Shown here: positions 8,081 to 15,324 of the stretch, piece after piece
Layout: each line of letters starts with the position of its first letter
Position numbering within the stretch: the stretch's first letter is position 1
Source: Oscillospiraceae bacterium
GTDB lineage: Bacteria; Bacillota; Clostridia; Oscillospirales; Oscillospiraceae
Assembly (NCBI GenBank): GCA_015067845.1
Contig: SVLT01000021.1
Coordinates: forward strand, 1 to 33,598
Length of the DNA stretch: 33,598 nucleotides
Direction: 5' to 3'
Translations under genes and position numbers: made by a program
The notes under the pieces: model-generated
Told to the model about the DNA's origin: nothing
The model's database searches: none
Seen by the model: the letters and a program-made list of their open reading frames with translations, nothing else

Positions 8081-8109
8081 ATCATACTATATTCCGCCAC
8101 GAAAGTCAA
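8081..8109 (-). promoter_or_regulatory. Promoter of the cpsC operon
   Basis: On the minus strand TTGACT (8109-8104) and TATGAT (8086-8081) are spaced by 17 bases. This is the only strong promoter noticed for the seven genes down to 2454. It is back-to-back with the + promoter at 8180. Confidence 0.75.
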
Positions 8110-8179
8110 ATAAAATAAGAAAAAAGAAAGCAGTTTTTCTCTATTGCACCATGGATACCCTTCCTTATTGTATTTGCGC

Positions 8180-8208
8180 TTGCAATTATGAACAAATTGT
8201 GATATAGT
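8180..8208 (+). promoter_or_regulatory. Promoter of the TIGR02206-like gene
   Basis: TTGCAA (8180-8185) and TATAGT (8203-8208) with a 17-base spacer. The predicted transcript start falls inside the palindrome at 8211-8231. Confidence 0.6.
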
Positions 8209-8210
8209 CT

Positions 8211-8231
8211 TTCTTAAGATTTTCTTAAGAA
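8211..8231 (+). repeat. Perfect inverted repeat at the transcription start (possible operator)
   Basis: Arms TTCTTAAGA and TCTTAAGAA (9 bases each) flank three T. Each arm also contains the self-complementary TCTTAAGA, so the site is two palindromic octamers 11 bases apart, about one helical turn. It sits between the -10 box and the ribosome site, where a repressor would block transcription. Confidence 0.5.
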
Positions 8232-8245
8232 ACAGGAGGTTCCCT

Positions 8246-9007
8246 ATGCTTGAATTTTGTAGTTATTTCTTTGGAGTAGGTGACACCGTAGAGTTTGAGA
8301 ACTTCACCCTTCCCCATTTTCTGCCCATCCTCATTGCCATTGGTATCATTTTTTTGATTTACCGCTTCCGGGATAACATCCGGGATATGAAGCGGGAGGT
8401 CAATTTCCGCTATGTGCTGGCCTTTTTGCTGATTATTTCCGAAATGTCCTATTACTGGCGGCTGATCGCGCTGCCCGAGCTGCAACCCAATGCCATCGAT
8501 CACCTGCCCATCACCGTCTGCGGTTGGATGGCCGTCTTCGCCAGTTATATGGTGATCGGCAAATCCCAAACTCTTTTTGATATCAGTTATTTCTGGTGCT
8601 TCTGCGGCACGATTTTTGCATTGATCACTCCCACGGTTATTACATACACAGGCCCCACCCGATTCCGCTACTACCAGTTCTGGGCGGAGCATCTGCTTGG
8701 GTATATCGCCGTTTTCTATATGATCTTCGTGCACAAAATGCGTCCTACCTTCCGATCCGTTGTAAAAGCCTACATTGCCTTGGTTGTCTTGGCTGTGATC
8801 GCATATTTCGCCAATTCCCTGTTGGGCCCCGGCGCAAACTATTTGTTTATGGCTGCCCCCGAGTCCACTCCTTCCATTTTGGATATTCTGCCTCCCAATC
8901 ACGCACTGCGGATCACTATTATGGCAGCGGCAGTCACATTCTTGTTCTTCCTTGTGTATCTCCCCTGGCTGATCAAGGATAAACGCAAGGCAAAGGCAAC
9001 GACATAA
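8246..9007 (+). CDS. TIGR02206/YwaF-like integral membrane protein
   Basis: The 253-residue protein is almost wholly hydrophobic, with about seven predicted helices and a short basic tail (KDKRKAKATT). The pattern HFLPILIAIGIIFLIYRF, then LPITVCGW and YYQFWAEHLLGY, fits the TIGR02206 (YwaF) family of Firmicutes membrane proteins, whose function is unknown. The ATG follows AGGAGG by 6 bases. It is a single-gene unit with its own promoter (8180-8208) and terminator (9015-9055). It is divergent from the cps operon, and a palindrome at the transcript start suggests separate control. Confidence 0.85.
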   Translation: MLEFCSYFFGVGDTVEFENFTLPHFLPILIAIGIIFLIYRFRDNIRDMKREVNFRYVLAFLLIISEMSYYWRLIALPELQPNAIDHLPITVCGWMAVFASYMVIGKSQTLFDISYFWCFCGTIFALITPTVITYTGPTRFRYYQFWAEHLLGYIAVFYMIFVHKMRPTFRSVVKAYIALVVLAVIAYFANSLLGPGANYLFMAAPESTPSILDILPPNHALRITIMAAAVTFLFFLVYLPWLIKDKRKAKATT

Positions 9008-9014
9008 AAACAGC

Positions 9015-9055
9015 AAATAATCCCCCGAAATTTTCAAATTTTCGGGGGATTATTT
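9015..9055 (+). terminator. Terminator after the TIGR02206-like gene
   Basis: Long hairpin with arms AAATAATCCCCCGAAA and its complement around an AT-rich loop, followed by a T-rich stretch. The next promoter begins four bases later. Confidence 0.85.
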
Positions 9056-9058
9056 ATA

Positions 9059-9086
9059 TTGACATTCCGGTGGGTGGGGGTATAAT
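9059..9086 (+). promoter_or_regulatory. Promoter of the first MATE gene
   Basis: Consensus TTGACA (9059-9064) and TATAAT (9081-9086) with a 16-base, G-rich spacer. Confidence 0.8.
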
Positions 9087-9128
9087 GAGGGTAAAATCAA
9101 GCGTGTCGCTGCGCGCAAGGAGATGATT

Positions 9129-10478
9129 GTGTTGAAAAACAAAAATGTCAACATGCTGTCCGGCTCAATCACCAAGGGCTTGCTTGCCATGACCATGCCC
9201 ATCATGATCATGAATGTGATGCAGAATTTGTTTAGTATCATCGACATGACCATATTGGGGCAATTTGCAGGTGACGACGCGGTGGGCTCTGTGGGTGCCT
9301 GCTCCATGCTGATCACCCTGTGTACCTGTCTGCTGATCGGCATTGCCACCGGCGCAAACATTGTGGTCGCAAAGCGCATGGGCTCTCAGGACAGTCAGCG
9401 GACAAAAAAAGCCGCAGACACAGCCATGATCCTCGCCATAATAGGCGGCCTGCTTCTGCTGCTGATCGGTACGGTTTTTGCGGAAACCTTTTTGCGGTGG
9501 GTCAATTGTCCGGAGCGCCTGTTGGATAAGGCTGTGGTTTATTTCCGCATATACTTTTACGGCGCACCCTTTTTGATGCTGTACAATTTCTCCGCTGCCA
9601 TTCTCCGCGCCATTGGCGACACCAAGCGGCCCATGTACTTCCTGTTGTTTAGCGGTGGCATGAAGGTCGTACTCAGTATCGTATTTATCCTGTTCCTGAA
9701 TCTGGATGTAGAAGGCGTTGGCATTGCAACCCTGATCTCCAACATCCTCGCCAGCAGTCTGTGTATTCTCGCCCTGCGCAGAAGTACGCTGCAATTCCGT
9801 TTCCGGAAAATGCAGTTTTCCATGCAGGAGATGCGTGACACCCTGCATCTGGGAATTCCCACCGGTCTGCAACAAGCTTTTTATGCTTTCGCCAATGTGA
9901 TCATCGCCACGGCGGTGAACAGCTTCGGTCCGGAGGCTACCACCGGAATTTCCATCGCCAATCAGATCGACGGTGTGATGTATTATGTGGCCTGCGCTCC
10001 TTCCCTTGCCACCGCCCCCTATGTGGCGCAAAATGTGGGCGCTCACAACTTCCCCCGGGTAAAAAAGGTGGTAGTCAGTTCCATTGTCATCACCGTAGCC
10101 TTCGGCGGTATTCTCGGCGCACTGTTTTCTGTCTTTGCTGAGGAGCTGGCTTCGATCATGACCTCTTCCCCCGCTGTCATCGCCTATGCAAAGCAAAAGA
10201 CCGTCCTCATATGCGCTACCTATTTTCTCTGCGGCATCAACGAAGTGATGTCCGGTGTCCTGCGCGGTCTGGGAAAACCCATTATCCCCACGATCTCTGT
10301 ACTGGTATTCATGTGCCTGATCCGCTTTGTATGGGTCTATGCCATATTCCCTCTGGTGCCGAATCTGACCTTTCTGTATCTGATTTGGCCCATCGGCTGG
10401 GTGCTGTCCATTGCAACACTGCTCATCGCATACTTCCCCGCCATCCGCCGGGCACAGGCCCAGCACTGCACACCCTGA
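9129..10478 (+). CDS. MATE-family multidrug/sodium antiporter, first copy
   Basis: A membrane protein of about 450 residues with twelve predicted helices in two similar halves. MATE features seen are the start LSGSITKGLLAMTMPIM, the helix-rich NLFSIIDMTILGQFAGDDAVGSVG, and the second-half counterpart LHLGIPTGLQQAFYAFANVIIATAVNSFG. MATE proteins export cationic drugs or metabolites in exchange for sodium or protons. The start is uncertain: an ATG at 9123 directly abuts the AAGGAG site (no spacing), so GTG at 9129 (6 bases) or TTG at 9132 (9 bases) are more likely; 9129 is given here. The gene has its own promoter and terminator and is not in an operon with the second MATE gene that follows. 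Confidence 0.93.
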   Translation: MLKNKNVNMLSGSITKGLLAMTMPIMIMNVMQNLFSIIDMTILGQFAGDDAVGSVGACSMLITLCTCLLIGIATGANIVVAKRMGSQDSQRTKKAADTAMILAIIGGLLLLLIGTVFAETFLRWVNCPERLLDKAVVYFRIYFYGAPFLMLYNFSAAILRAIGDTKRPMYFLLFSGGMKVVLSIVFILFLNLDVEGVGIATLISNILASSLCILALRRSTLQFRFRKMQFSMQEMRDTLHLGIPTGLQQAFYAFANVIIATAVNSFGPEATTGISIANQIDGVMYYVACAPSLATAPYVAQNVGAHNFPRVKKVVVSSIVITVAFGGILGALFSVFAEELASIMTSSPAVIAYAKQKTVLICATYFLCGINEVMSGVLRGLGKPIIPTISVLVFMCLIRFVWVYAIFPLVPNLTFLYLIWPIGWVLSIATLLIAYFPAIRRAQAQHCTP

Positions 10479-10484
10479 TTTCTT

Positions 10485-10513
10485 GACCGGGCAAAATTGC
10501 CCGGTCTTTTCTC
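10485..10513 (+). terminator. Terminator after first MATE gene
   Basis: Hairpin GACCGGGCA / TGCCCGGTC (10485-10506) around a short A/T loop, followed by TTTTCTCTT. Confidence 0.85.
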
Positions 10514-10543
10514 TTGCCAAATAAAGGTATTCTATGGTATACT
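10514..10543 (+). promoter_or_regulatory. Promoter of the second MATE gene
   Basis: TTGCCA (10514-10519) and TATACT (10538-10543) with an 18-base spacer, 34 bases before the start codon. Confidence 0.5.
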
Positions 10544-10577
10544 GGATCGAGTGTAAAAGAAAGTGAGGAGAAATACC

Positions 10578-11948
10578 ATGAAAGGCAAACGCTTATCAAA
10601 AGACTTTACCAGCGGTAATATTTGGCGGCAATTGCTCTTTTTCTCTCTGCCGTTCATGGCCTCCAACGCCATGCAGGTGCTGTACAGCACCATCGATATG
10701 ATCATTGTAGGCGAATATGTGGGAACCGCAGGTCTGTCAGCGGTATCCCAAAGCAGCCAGGTGATCAATTTTGCTGTCATGGTCTGCTTAGGCTTTTCCA
10801 ACGCCGGCCAAGTGCTGGTCGCTCAGGCGCTGGGCGCGAAAAAGCATAAAGAGATGAGTGACATTATCGGCACGCTGTTCTGCTTTGTCGTTCTTTTATC
10901 CGTCGCGCTATCCGCTGTGATCTTGTTTGGAAGCACCTGGATCCTGAACGCCATCAACATCCCCCCGGAATCGGAAGAAATGGCTATGGAATATCTGATT
11001 ATTTGCGGAGCAGGTCTGATTTTTACGGCAGGCTATAATATGGTCTCTGCCGTCCTGCGGGGCATGGGCGATGCCAAGCGGCCCTTCCTCTTTATCGGCA
11101 TTGCCTCGGTGGTAAATCTGGTTTTGGATATTCTCTTTACCGGCATTTGGGGCTGGGGCGTTGCAGGCGCCGCCTGGGCAACCATTATCGGTCAGGCCGT
11201 ATCCTTCCTGTTTTCTCTGGTCTTTCTGTACCACAACCGAAAGGCCTTTGGTTTCGAATTCCACCGGAAAAGCTTTTCCCTCAACAAGCGTTATGCCGGC
11301 ATGATCACCGCGCTGGGCACGCCCATGGCTATTCAGTCCGGCTTTATCAACGTTTCCATGCTGTTCGTCAACGCCATGATCAATGAAGTGGGCGTAGTCG
11401 CCTCCGCCACCTTCGGCGTAGGTATCCGGATCGACGACATCGTCAACAAGATCTGCATGGGCATCCAGTATGCGGCCATGCCCATGATCAGCCAGAACAT
11501 GGGGGCCAACCGCCCGGACCGTGCCAAAAAGGTGGTATACAGCGCCTGGGTGTACTCCGGGGTTTTGACTGTGCTTTTCATTGTTCTGTACGTAGTTTTG
11601 GGAAAGCAGCTGTTTATGCTGTTTTCCAACGATGTGCAGGTACACGAAATGTCCGGCACCTTCATCAGTGCCATTTTGTGGATGTTCCCCGCATTTGCCA
11701 TTATGCGTGGCAGCGGTGCCTTTGTCCAGGGCATCGGCAACGCCCGTTTCAGCATGATCCTTGCATTGCTGGACGGTGTGATCCTTCGGATCGGGCTGAG
11801 CTACCTGCTGGGTATCGTCTGCAACCTGGGCTTCTACGGATTTGTTTTGGGTTACGGTCTCGCGCCTTACGGCTTCGCCATTCCCAGCCTCATTTACTTC
11901 CTGTCCGGCGTTTGGAAAAAGCAACAAACACTGGCGGAAAAAATCTGA
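10578..11948 (+). CDS. MATE-family multidrug/sodium antiporter, second copy
   Basis: The 456-residue membrane protein again shows the MATE plan. The first half has SLPFMASNAMQVLYSTIDM and VLRGMGDAKRPFLFIGIASV; the second half has GTPMAIQSGFINVSMLFV and a late VQGIGNARFSMILALLDGV. It resembles its neighbour in plan but the sequences are clearly different, so it is an old duplicate or an independent member (NorM/DinF-like group). The ATG at 10578 has GAGGAG 7 bases upstream; an in-frame GTG at 10563 overlaps that site and is not the likely start. Substrate cannot be predicted. Confidence 0.94.
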   Translation: MKGKRLSKDFTSGNIWRQLLFFSLPFMASNAMQVLYSTIDMIIVGEYVGTAGLSAVSQSSQVINFAVMVCLGFSNAGQVLVAQALGAKKHKEMSDIIGTLFCFVVLLSVALSAVILFGSTWILNAINIPPESEEMAMEYLIICGAGLIFTAGYNMVSAVLRGMGDAKRPFLFIGIASVVNLVLDILFTGIWGWGVAGAAWATIIGQAVSFLFSLVFLYHNRKAFGFEFHRKSFSLNKRYAGMITALGTPMAIQSGFINVSMLFVNAMINEVGVVASATFGVGIRIDDIVNKICMGIQYAAMPMISQNMGANRPDRAKKVVYSAWVYSGVLTVLFIVLYVVLGKQLFMLFSNDVQVHEMSGTFISAILWMFPAFAIMRGSGAFVQGIGNARFSMILALLDGVILRIGLSYLLGIVCNLGFYGFVLGYGLAPYGFAIPSLIYFLSGVWKKQQTLAEKI

Positions 11949-11955
11949 ATGCAGA

Positions 11956-11990
11956 AAGACCGCATTGCCGAAGCAATGCGGTCTTATTTT
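11956..11990. terminator. Bidirectional terminator between MATE and sortase genes
   Basis: Perfect 13-base stem AAGACCGCATTGC with a CGAA loop (11956-11985), T-rich on both outgoing sides. It serves the + MATE gene and the convergent - sortase gene. Confidence 0.85.
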
Positions 11991-12888
11991 AATCAACGCG
12001 TACAGCCAGGATCACAAACCGGCCGTTTGTGGTTCCGTCCGGGTCTTTCATGGTATACTCGCAGGTGGTCAGGCAGAGCAGCTTGTCGCCGTATTCCGGG
12101 GTTATGCCGGTATCGTAAAAGGTCTGGCCCTTATAGCCGCCGCCCTGAAAGGCCGCGCCTTTCACATCGGCAATGAATTTATCAAAATCCTCTTCCGTTT
12201 GGAAATCGCTGACTTTGTGGAAGGGATAGCCCCATACGCTTCCGTCATCCGTACGCTGTTTTGCCGCAGTCTTAAACACGGCAAAGATCTGATAGGTATG
12301 CCGCTCGTAGAGGGTGTCGAAATAGAAGGTTTGGTGGGTCTCCCAGTAGGACTTATCCTTGTAATTGGTGAGCTTGTTGAACATACCGCCTGTTCTCAGA
12401 TTATGTCCGTAAATGATCACCTTATCCGAGGGCTCAAAAACATCACATCCCACGGGTACATAGGGACAGCCTGCAATGCTCTCCTCTTTATAAAAGTTGT
12501 AACTTAAATAATAGTCGCTGTCCTGAGGCGACTGCATCACCGGATAACTGAGTCGCAAATCGTCGTAGGGAAAGCTCAGGTATCCCACCAACTCGTCATT
12601 CAGCTCGTAGATCGGCTGCAACTCCTGCAAAATGACGGGTGGCTGTGTCTCTGTCGTACCGGAGCTTTGAGGTTGCGTTGCTGAGGGTCTCGTTTCTCCA
12701 ATGCCCTCCTGGTAAATGCTCGCCAATTGGTCATAATCCTGCTCGGCTGAGCCAGTTTCCAAGAAGTATCCCGCTAGATAAATACCGCTTAGCACAAACA
12801 CCGCCGCAAAAATAGCGATCAGCGCATAATAGGTCACTTTGGACATTTTCGAGCGTTTGCGTTCAGGGTGTTCCTTTTTTGCATCCAT
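11989..12888 (-). CDS. srtB: Class B sortase
   Basis: The 299-residue transpeptidase has a basic cytosolic start, one membrane helix (about 19-41), a Ser/Thr/Gln/Pro-rich linker and a C-terminal sortase domain. The catalytic residues are visible: His162 in IIYGHNL, Cys276 in CLTTCEY and Arg290 in NGRFVILAVRVD. The motif set and the spacing of over 100 residues between His and Cys fit class B. Such enzymes join surface proteins with NPxTx-like signals to peptidoglycan or build pili. No protein with a recognisable sorting signal lies within the window, although the end of the protein at 1-2165 is not visible. The ATG has GGAGGG 6 bases upstream. It is a lone gene with its own promoter. Confidence 0.92.
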   Translation of the reverse strand: MDAKKEHPERKRSKMSKVTYYALIAIFAAVFVLSGIYLAGYFLETGSAEQDYDQLASIYQEGIGETRPSATQPQSSGTTETQPPVILQELQPIYELNDELVGYLSFPYDDLRLSYPVMQSPQDSDYYLSYNFYKEESIAGCPYVPVGCDVFEPSDKVIIYGHNLRTGGMFNKLTNYKDKSYWETHQTFYFDTLYERHTYQIFAVFKTAAKQRTDDGSVWGYPFHKVSDFQTEEDFDKFIADVKGAAFQGGGYKGQTFYDTGITPEYGDKLLCLTTCEYTMKDPDGTTNGRFVILAVRVD

Positions 12889-12921
12889 TGCAATCCCTCC
12901 TTTGTGTTGGAGTATAGCATT

Positions 12922-12950
12922 ATCATAAAGGATTCGCGGTAAAAAGTAAA
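12922..12950 (-). promoter_or_regulatory. Promoter of the sortase gene
   Basis: On the minus strand TTTACT (12950-12945) and TATGAT (12927-12922) with a 17-base spacer. A second -10-like TATACT lies 7 bases further on. Confidence 0.5.
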
Positions 12951-13021
12951 GTTTTTTCAGTGTGCATCACATTTTATTTACATTTTTACAAAAATGCCAG
13001 ATTTGGGCTGCCCTAAGTTCC

Positions 13022-13049
13022 TTGACTAACTGTCGATTTTTGCTATAAT
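13022..13049 (+). promoter_or_regulatory. Promoter of the ECF-S-like/hydrogenase operon
   Basis: TTGACT (13022-13027) and TATAAT (13044-13049) with a 16-base spacer, 32 bases before the start codon. Confidence 0.75.
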
Positions 13050-13081
13050 ATAGGGCAGTTAAAAATGCGAGGTCATTCAAT

Positions 13082-13612
13082 ATGAAAAACAAAATTTTAT
13101 GGATCACACGCACCGCTGTCATGCTGGCTTTGCTGGTGGTGGTGCAATATCTGACCGCTTCCCTGCCCAAACCGGCACAGCAATATGTAACCGGCTCCTG
13201 TGTCAACGCTGTGTTGGCGGTAACCGTGCTGATGTGCGGTTTTTGGTCCGGTGCGGCCGTGGCGGCCGTTTCCCCCTTTGTGGCATTTTTGTTTGGTATC
13301 GGCCCCCAGCTGCTGCCCATCGTCCCGGCGATCGCCGCCGGCAATCTGGCCTTTGTGGGTCTGCTGCATTTGCTGAGCGGCTCCGCCCCCAAGCTTCTGA
13401 AAAAGCTGCTGGCATGGTTGGGCGCGGCAGTTGGTAAATTTGGAGTGCTGTATCTGCTTGTGGTGCAGCTGCTTTGTAATGTACTGCCCCTGAAACAGCC
13501 CCAGATCGACACCTTCACCGCCATGTTTTCCCTTCCCCAGCTCATTACCGCCCTCATCGGCGGCGGTGTTGCCATATTGATCATCCCGGCGCTGAAAAAA
13601 GCCATTAAATAA
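13082..13612 (+). CDS. ECF transporter S-component-like membrane protein
   Basis: A 176-residue hydrophobic protein with about five or six helices and small-residue-rich loops. The pattern ITRTAVMLALLVVVQYLTASL followed by TGSCVNAVLAVTVLMCGFWSGAAVAAVSPFVAFLFG matches the general plan of ECF-type substrate-binding membrane subunits. No ECF ATPases or T-component are nearby, so it would depend on a shared energising module elsewhere. It is 11 bases upstream of the hydrogenase gene and clearly in the same operon. The substrate is unknown; a cofactor or metal for the hydrogenase is a guess from context only. A plain membrane protein of unknown function is the alternative. Confidence 0.72.
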   Translation: MKNKILWITRTAVMLALLVVVQYLTASLPKPAQQYVTGSCVNAVLAVTVLMCGFWSGAAVAAVSPFVAFLFGIGPQLLPIVPAIAAGNLAFVGLLHLLSGSAPKLLKKLLAWLGAAVGKFGVLYLLVVQLLCNVLPLKQPQIDTFTAMFSLPQLITALIGGGVAILIIPALKKAIK

Positions 13613-13623
13613 GGAGATATATC

Positions 13624-15129
13624 ATGCGTGGAATTCCCTCTCTGATTACCGATATTCGAAAAAAGGTCTTCACCGAGGTGGCCAGAATGGCCTACAACGG
13701 CGGTGACTACACCCAGGCCGAGGATCTTCCCTATGTCATCGTCCCCGGCGACCAGCCTTTGCACCGGGAGTCCATTTTCCTGGAACGGGCCATTGCCGGT
13801 GAACGGGTGCGTCTGGCCATGGGTCTGTCCATCCGTCCGGTGCAGAGCCGGCATCTGATGACCGAGGGCATGGATGCCGCGGCCATCGCGGAGCAGTATT
13901 ATGAGCCTCCGCTGGTCAACATCATACCCTATGCCTGCCACGCCTGCCCCACCAACCAGTACCGGGTAACGGAGAGCTGTCAGAACTGCCTGGCCGCATC
14001 CTGTCAAAAGGTCTGCCCCAAGGATGCCATTTCCTTTGTTAACGGCAAGAGCCACATTGACCCGGATAAGTGCATCAAGTGTGGCAAGTGCGCCAAAGCC
14101 TGTCCCTATCACGCCATCATCCATCTGGAACGCCCCTGCGCCGCCGCCTGCGGTATGGATGCCATCGTTGTGGGTGACGATGGAAAGGCTGTGATCAACC
14201 AGGACAAGTGCGTTGCCTGCGGACAATGTCTGGTCTCCTGCCCCTTCGGCGCCATTGTGGACAAGGGTCAGATCTTCCAGGTGATCCAGTCCATCACGAA
14301 GGGCGATAAGGTCATCGCCATCGTCGCCCCGGCGTTCATCGGTCAGTTTGGCAAACACTCCACCCCCGGAAAGTTCATCGCGGCCATGAAAAAGCTGGGC
14401 TTTAAGCGCATTGTGGAAGTGGCCGTAGGTGCGGATATGTGTACCATTGAAGAGGCCCGGGACTTTATGGAGAAAGTGCCCAACGAGCAAAGATATATGG
14501 CTACCTCCTGCTGTCCTGCGTGGCATTCCATGATCGAAAAGCTGTTCCCCAGCGAGTACGGCAACATCTCCATGACCCTGACGCCCATGGTCTTCACCGC
14601 CCGTCTGATGAAGAAAGAATATCCCGGCTGCAAGGTGGTTTTTGTAGGCCCCTGCGCAGCGAAAAAGTTGGAAGCCATCCGGGCGGACATCCGTTCCGAC
14701 GTGGATTTTGTCCTCACATTCGAGGAGCTGCAGGGTATGTTCGAGGCCAAGGAGATCGATTTCGAGACCATTGAGCCCATGTACGATCTGAACGAAGGCA
14801 CCGCCGCAGGCCGCGGCTTTGCGGTATCCGGCGGCGTGGCCGGCGCGGTGGAAAAGCTGATCAAGCAGACTGATCCGGACGCAGATGTCAAGACTGCCCG
14901 GGCGGAGGGTCTGCGGGATTGCCGCAAGCTGATGACCCTGGCAAAAGCCGGCAAATATGACGGCTATCTGCTGGAGGGCATGGCATGTCCCGGCGGCTGC
15001 GTGGCCGGTGCGGGAACGCTGCTGCCCGTGGAGCTGGCCGCCACCGTTGTAGGTCGCTACCAGAAAGAGGCCGACGCAGAAAGTCCCTTGGAAAGCGCCT
15101 ACCGCGACCGGGGTAATACACTGGATTAA
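13624..15129 (+). CDS. Monomeric [FeFe]-hydrogenase, group B type
   Basis: The 501-residue protein has Cys-rich 4Fe-4S motifs at about 104-131, 150-160 (CIKCGKCAKACP) and 196-206 (CVACGQCLVSCP), then the H-cluster domain. The three H-cluster signatures are TSCCPAW (294-300), GPCAAKK (342-348) and EGMACPGGCVAGAG (451-464), with all cluster-binding cysteines present. There is no N-terminal 2Fe-2S domain, so this is a ferredoxin-linked enzyme of the shorter group B type, acting in the cytoplasm in proton reduction or hydrogen sensing/uptake. The maturases HydE, HydF and HydG are not in the window. AAGGAG lies 7 bases before the ATG. It is the second gene of a two-gene operon and is followed by a terminator. 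Confidence 0.93.
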   Translation: MRGIPSLITDIRKKVFTEVARMAYNGGDYTQAEDLPYVIVPGDQPLHRESIFLERAIAGERVRLAMGLSIRPVQSRHLMTEGMDAAAIAEQYYEPPLVNIIPYACHACPTNQYRVTESCQNCLAASCQKVCPKDAISFVNGKSHIDPDKCIKCGKCAKACPYHAIIHLERPCAAACGMDAIVVGDDGKAVINQDKCVACGQCLVSCPFGAIVDKGQIFQVIQSITKGDKVIAIVAPAFIGQFGKHSTPGKFIAAMKKLGFKRIVEVAVGADMCTIEEARDFMEKVPNEQRYMATSCCPAWHSMIEKLFPSEYGNISMTLTPMVFTARLMKKEYPGCKVVFVGPCAAKKLEAIRADIRSDVDFVLTFEELQGMFEAKEIDFETIEPMYDLNEGTAAGRGFAVSGGVAGAVEKLIKQTDPDADVKTARAEGLRDCRKLMTLAKAGKYDGYLLEGMACPGGCVAGAGTLLPVELAATVVGRYQKEADAESPLESAYRDRGNTLD

Positions 15130-15148
15130 AAGCATATCGAAACAGCAA

Positions 15149-15176
15149 GAACCGGGAGAAAATCTCCCGGTTCTTT
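15149..15176 (+). terminator. Terminator after the hydrogenase gene
   Basis: Hairpin GAACCGGGAGA / TCTCCCGGTTC (15149-15173) with a short loop and a following T-rich run. It lies between two convergent units. Confidence 0.85.
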
Positions 15177-15184
15177 GTTTTTTA

Positions 15185-15310
15185 TTAGCCGTAGGGTGTC
15201 TGGTTTTCGCCTGCTTCCGGGGGAATAAAATCCTCTTCGCCGGACACAGTGATCACATCTTCAATAGCGAATACAGTCGCTTCCAGTTCGGGTGCATTGA
15301 ACTTTTTCAT
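15185..15310 (-). CDS. 41-residue leader-like peptide, possible modified-peptide precursor
   Basis: A short gene (ATG at 15310, TAA at 15187-15185) encodes a 41-residue acidic peptide. It starts KKFNAPELEATVF, continues AIEDVITVSG and ends in an acidic/polar core with two prolines and a terminal TPYG. AAAGGAG lies 10 bases upstream and overlaps the stop codon of the BspA-like gene, so translation is probably coupled. The beginning resembles the Y/F-x-x-P-x-L leader element bound by PqqD/RRE proteins in lasso and related pathways, and similar short KKY/FxxPE proteins are frequent in Clostridia. There is no signal peptide, and the peptide contains no Cys. It could be the substrate of the PqqD-like/kinase/peptidase/ABC set at 2454-5660; this is inference. 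It was too short to be caught by a usual length cut-off. Confidence 0.65.
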   Translation of the reverse strand: MKKFNAPELEATVFAIEDVITVSGEEDFIPPEAGENQTPYG

Positions 15311-15324
15311 AAAACCGTCTCCTT

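Noticed and set aside
9165..10520. Long open frame on the - strand opposite the first MATE gene
   Set aside because: Low-complexity His/Gln/Gly/Asp-rich product typical of antisense frames; the + strand encodes a full MATE protein with promoter and terminator.
12967..15135. Long open frame on the - strand (722 codons)
   Set aside because: It is the shadow of the [FeFe]-hydrogenase and its upstream gene, whose + frames carry complete iron-sulfur and H-cluster motifs.
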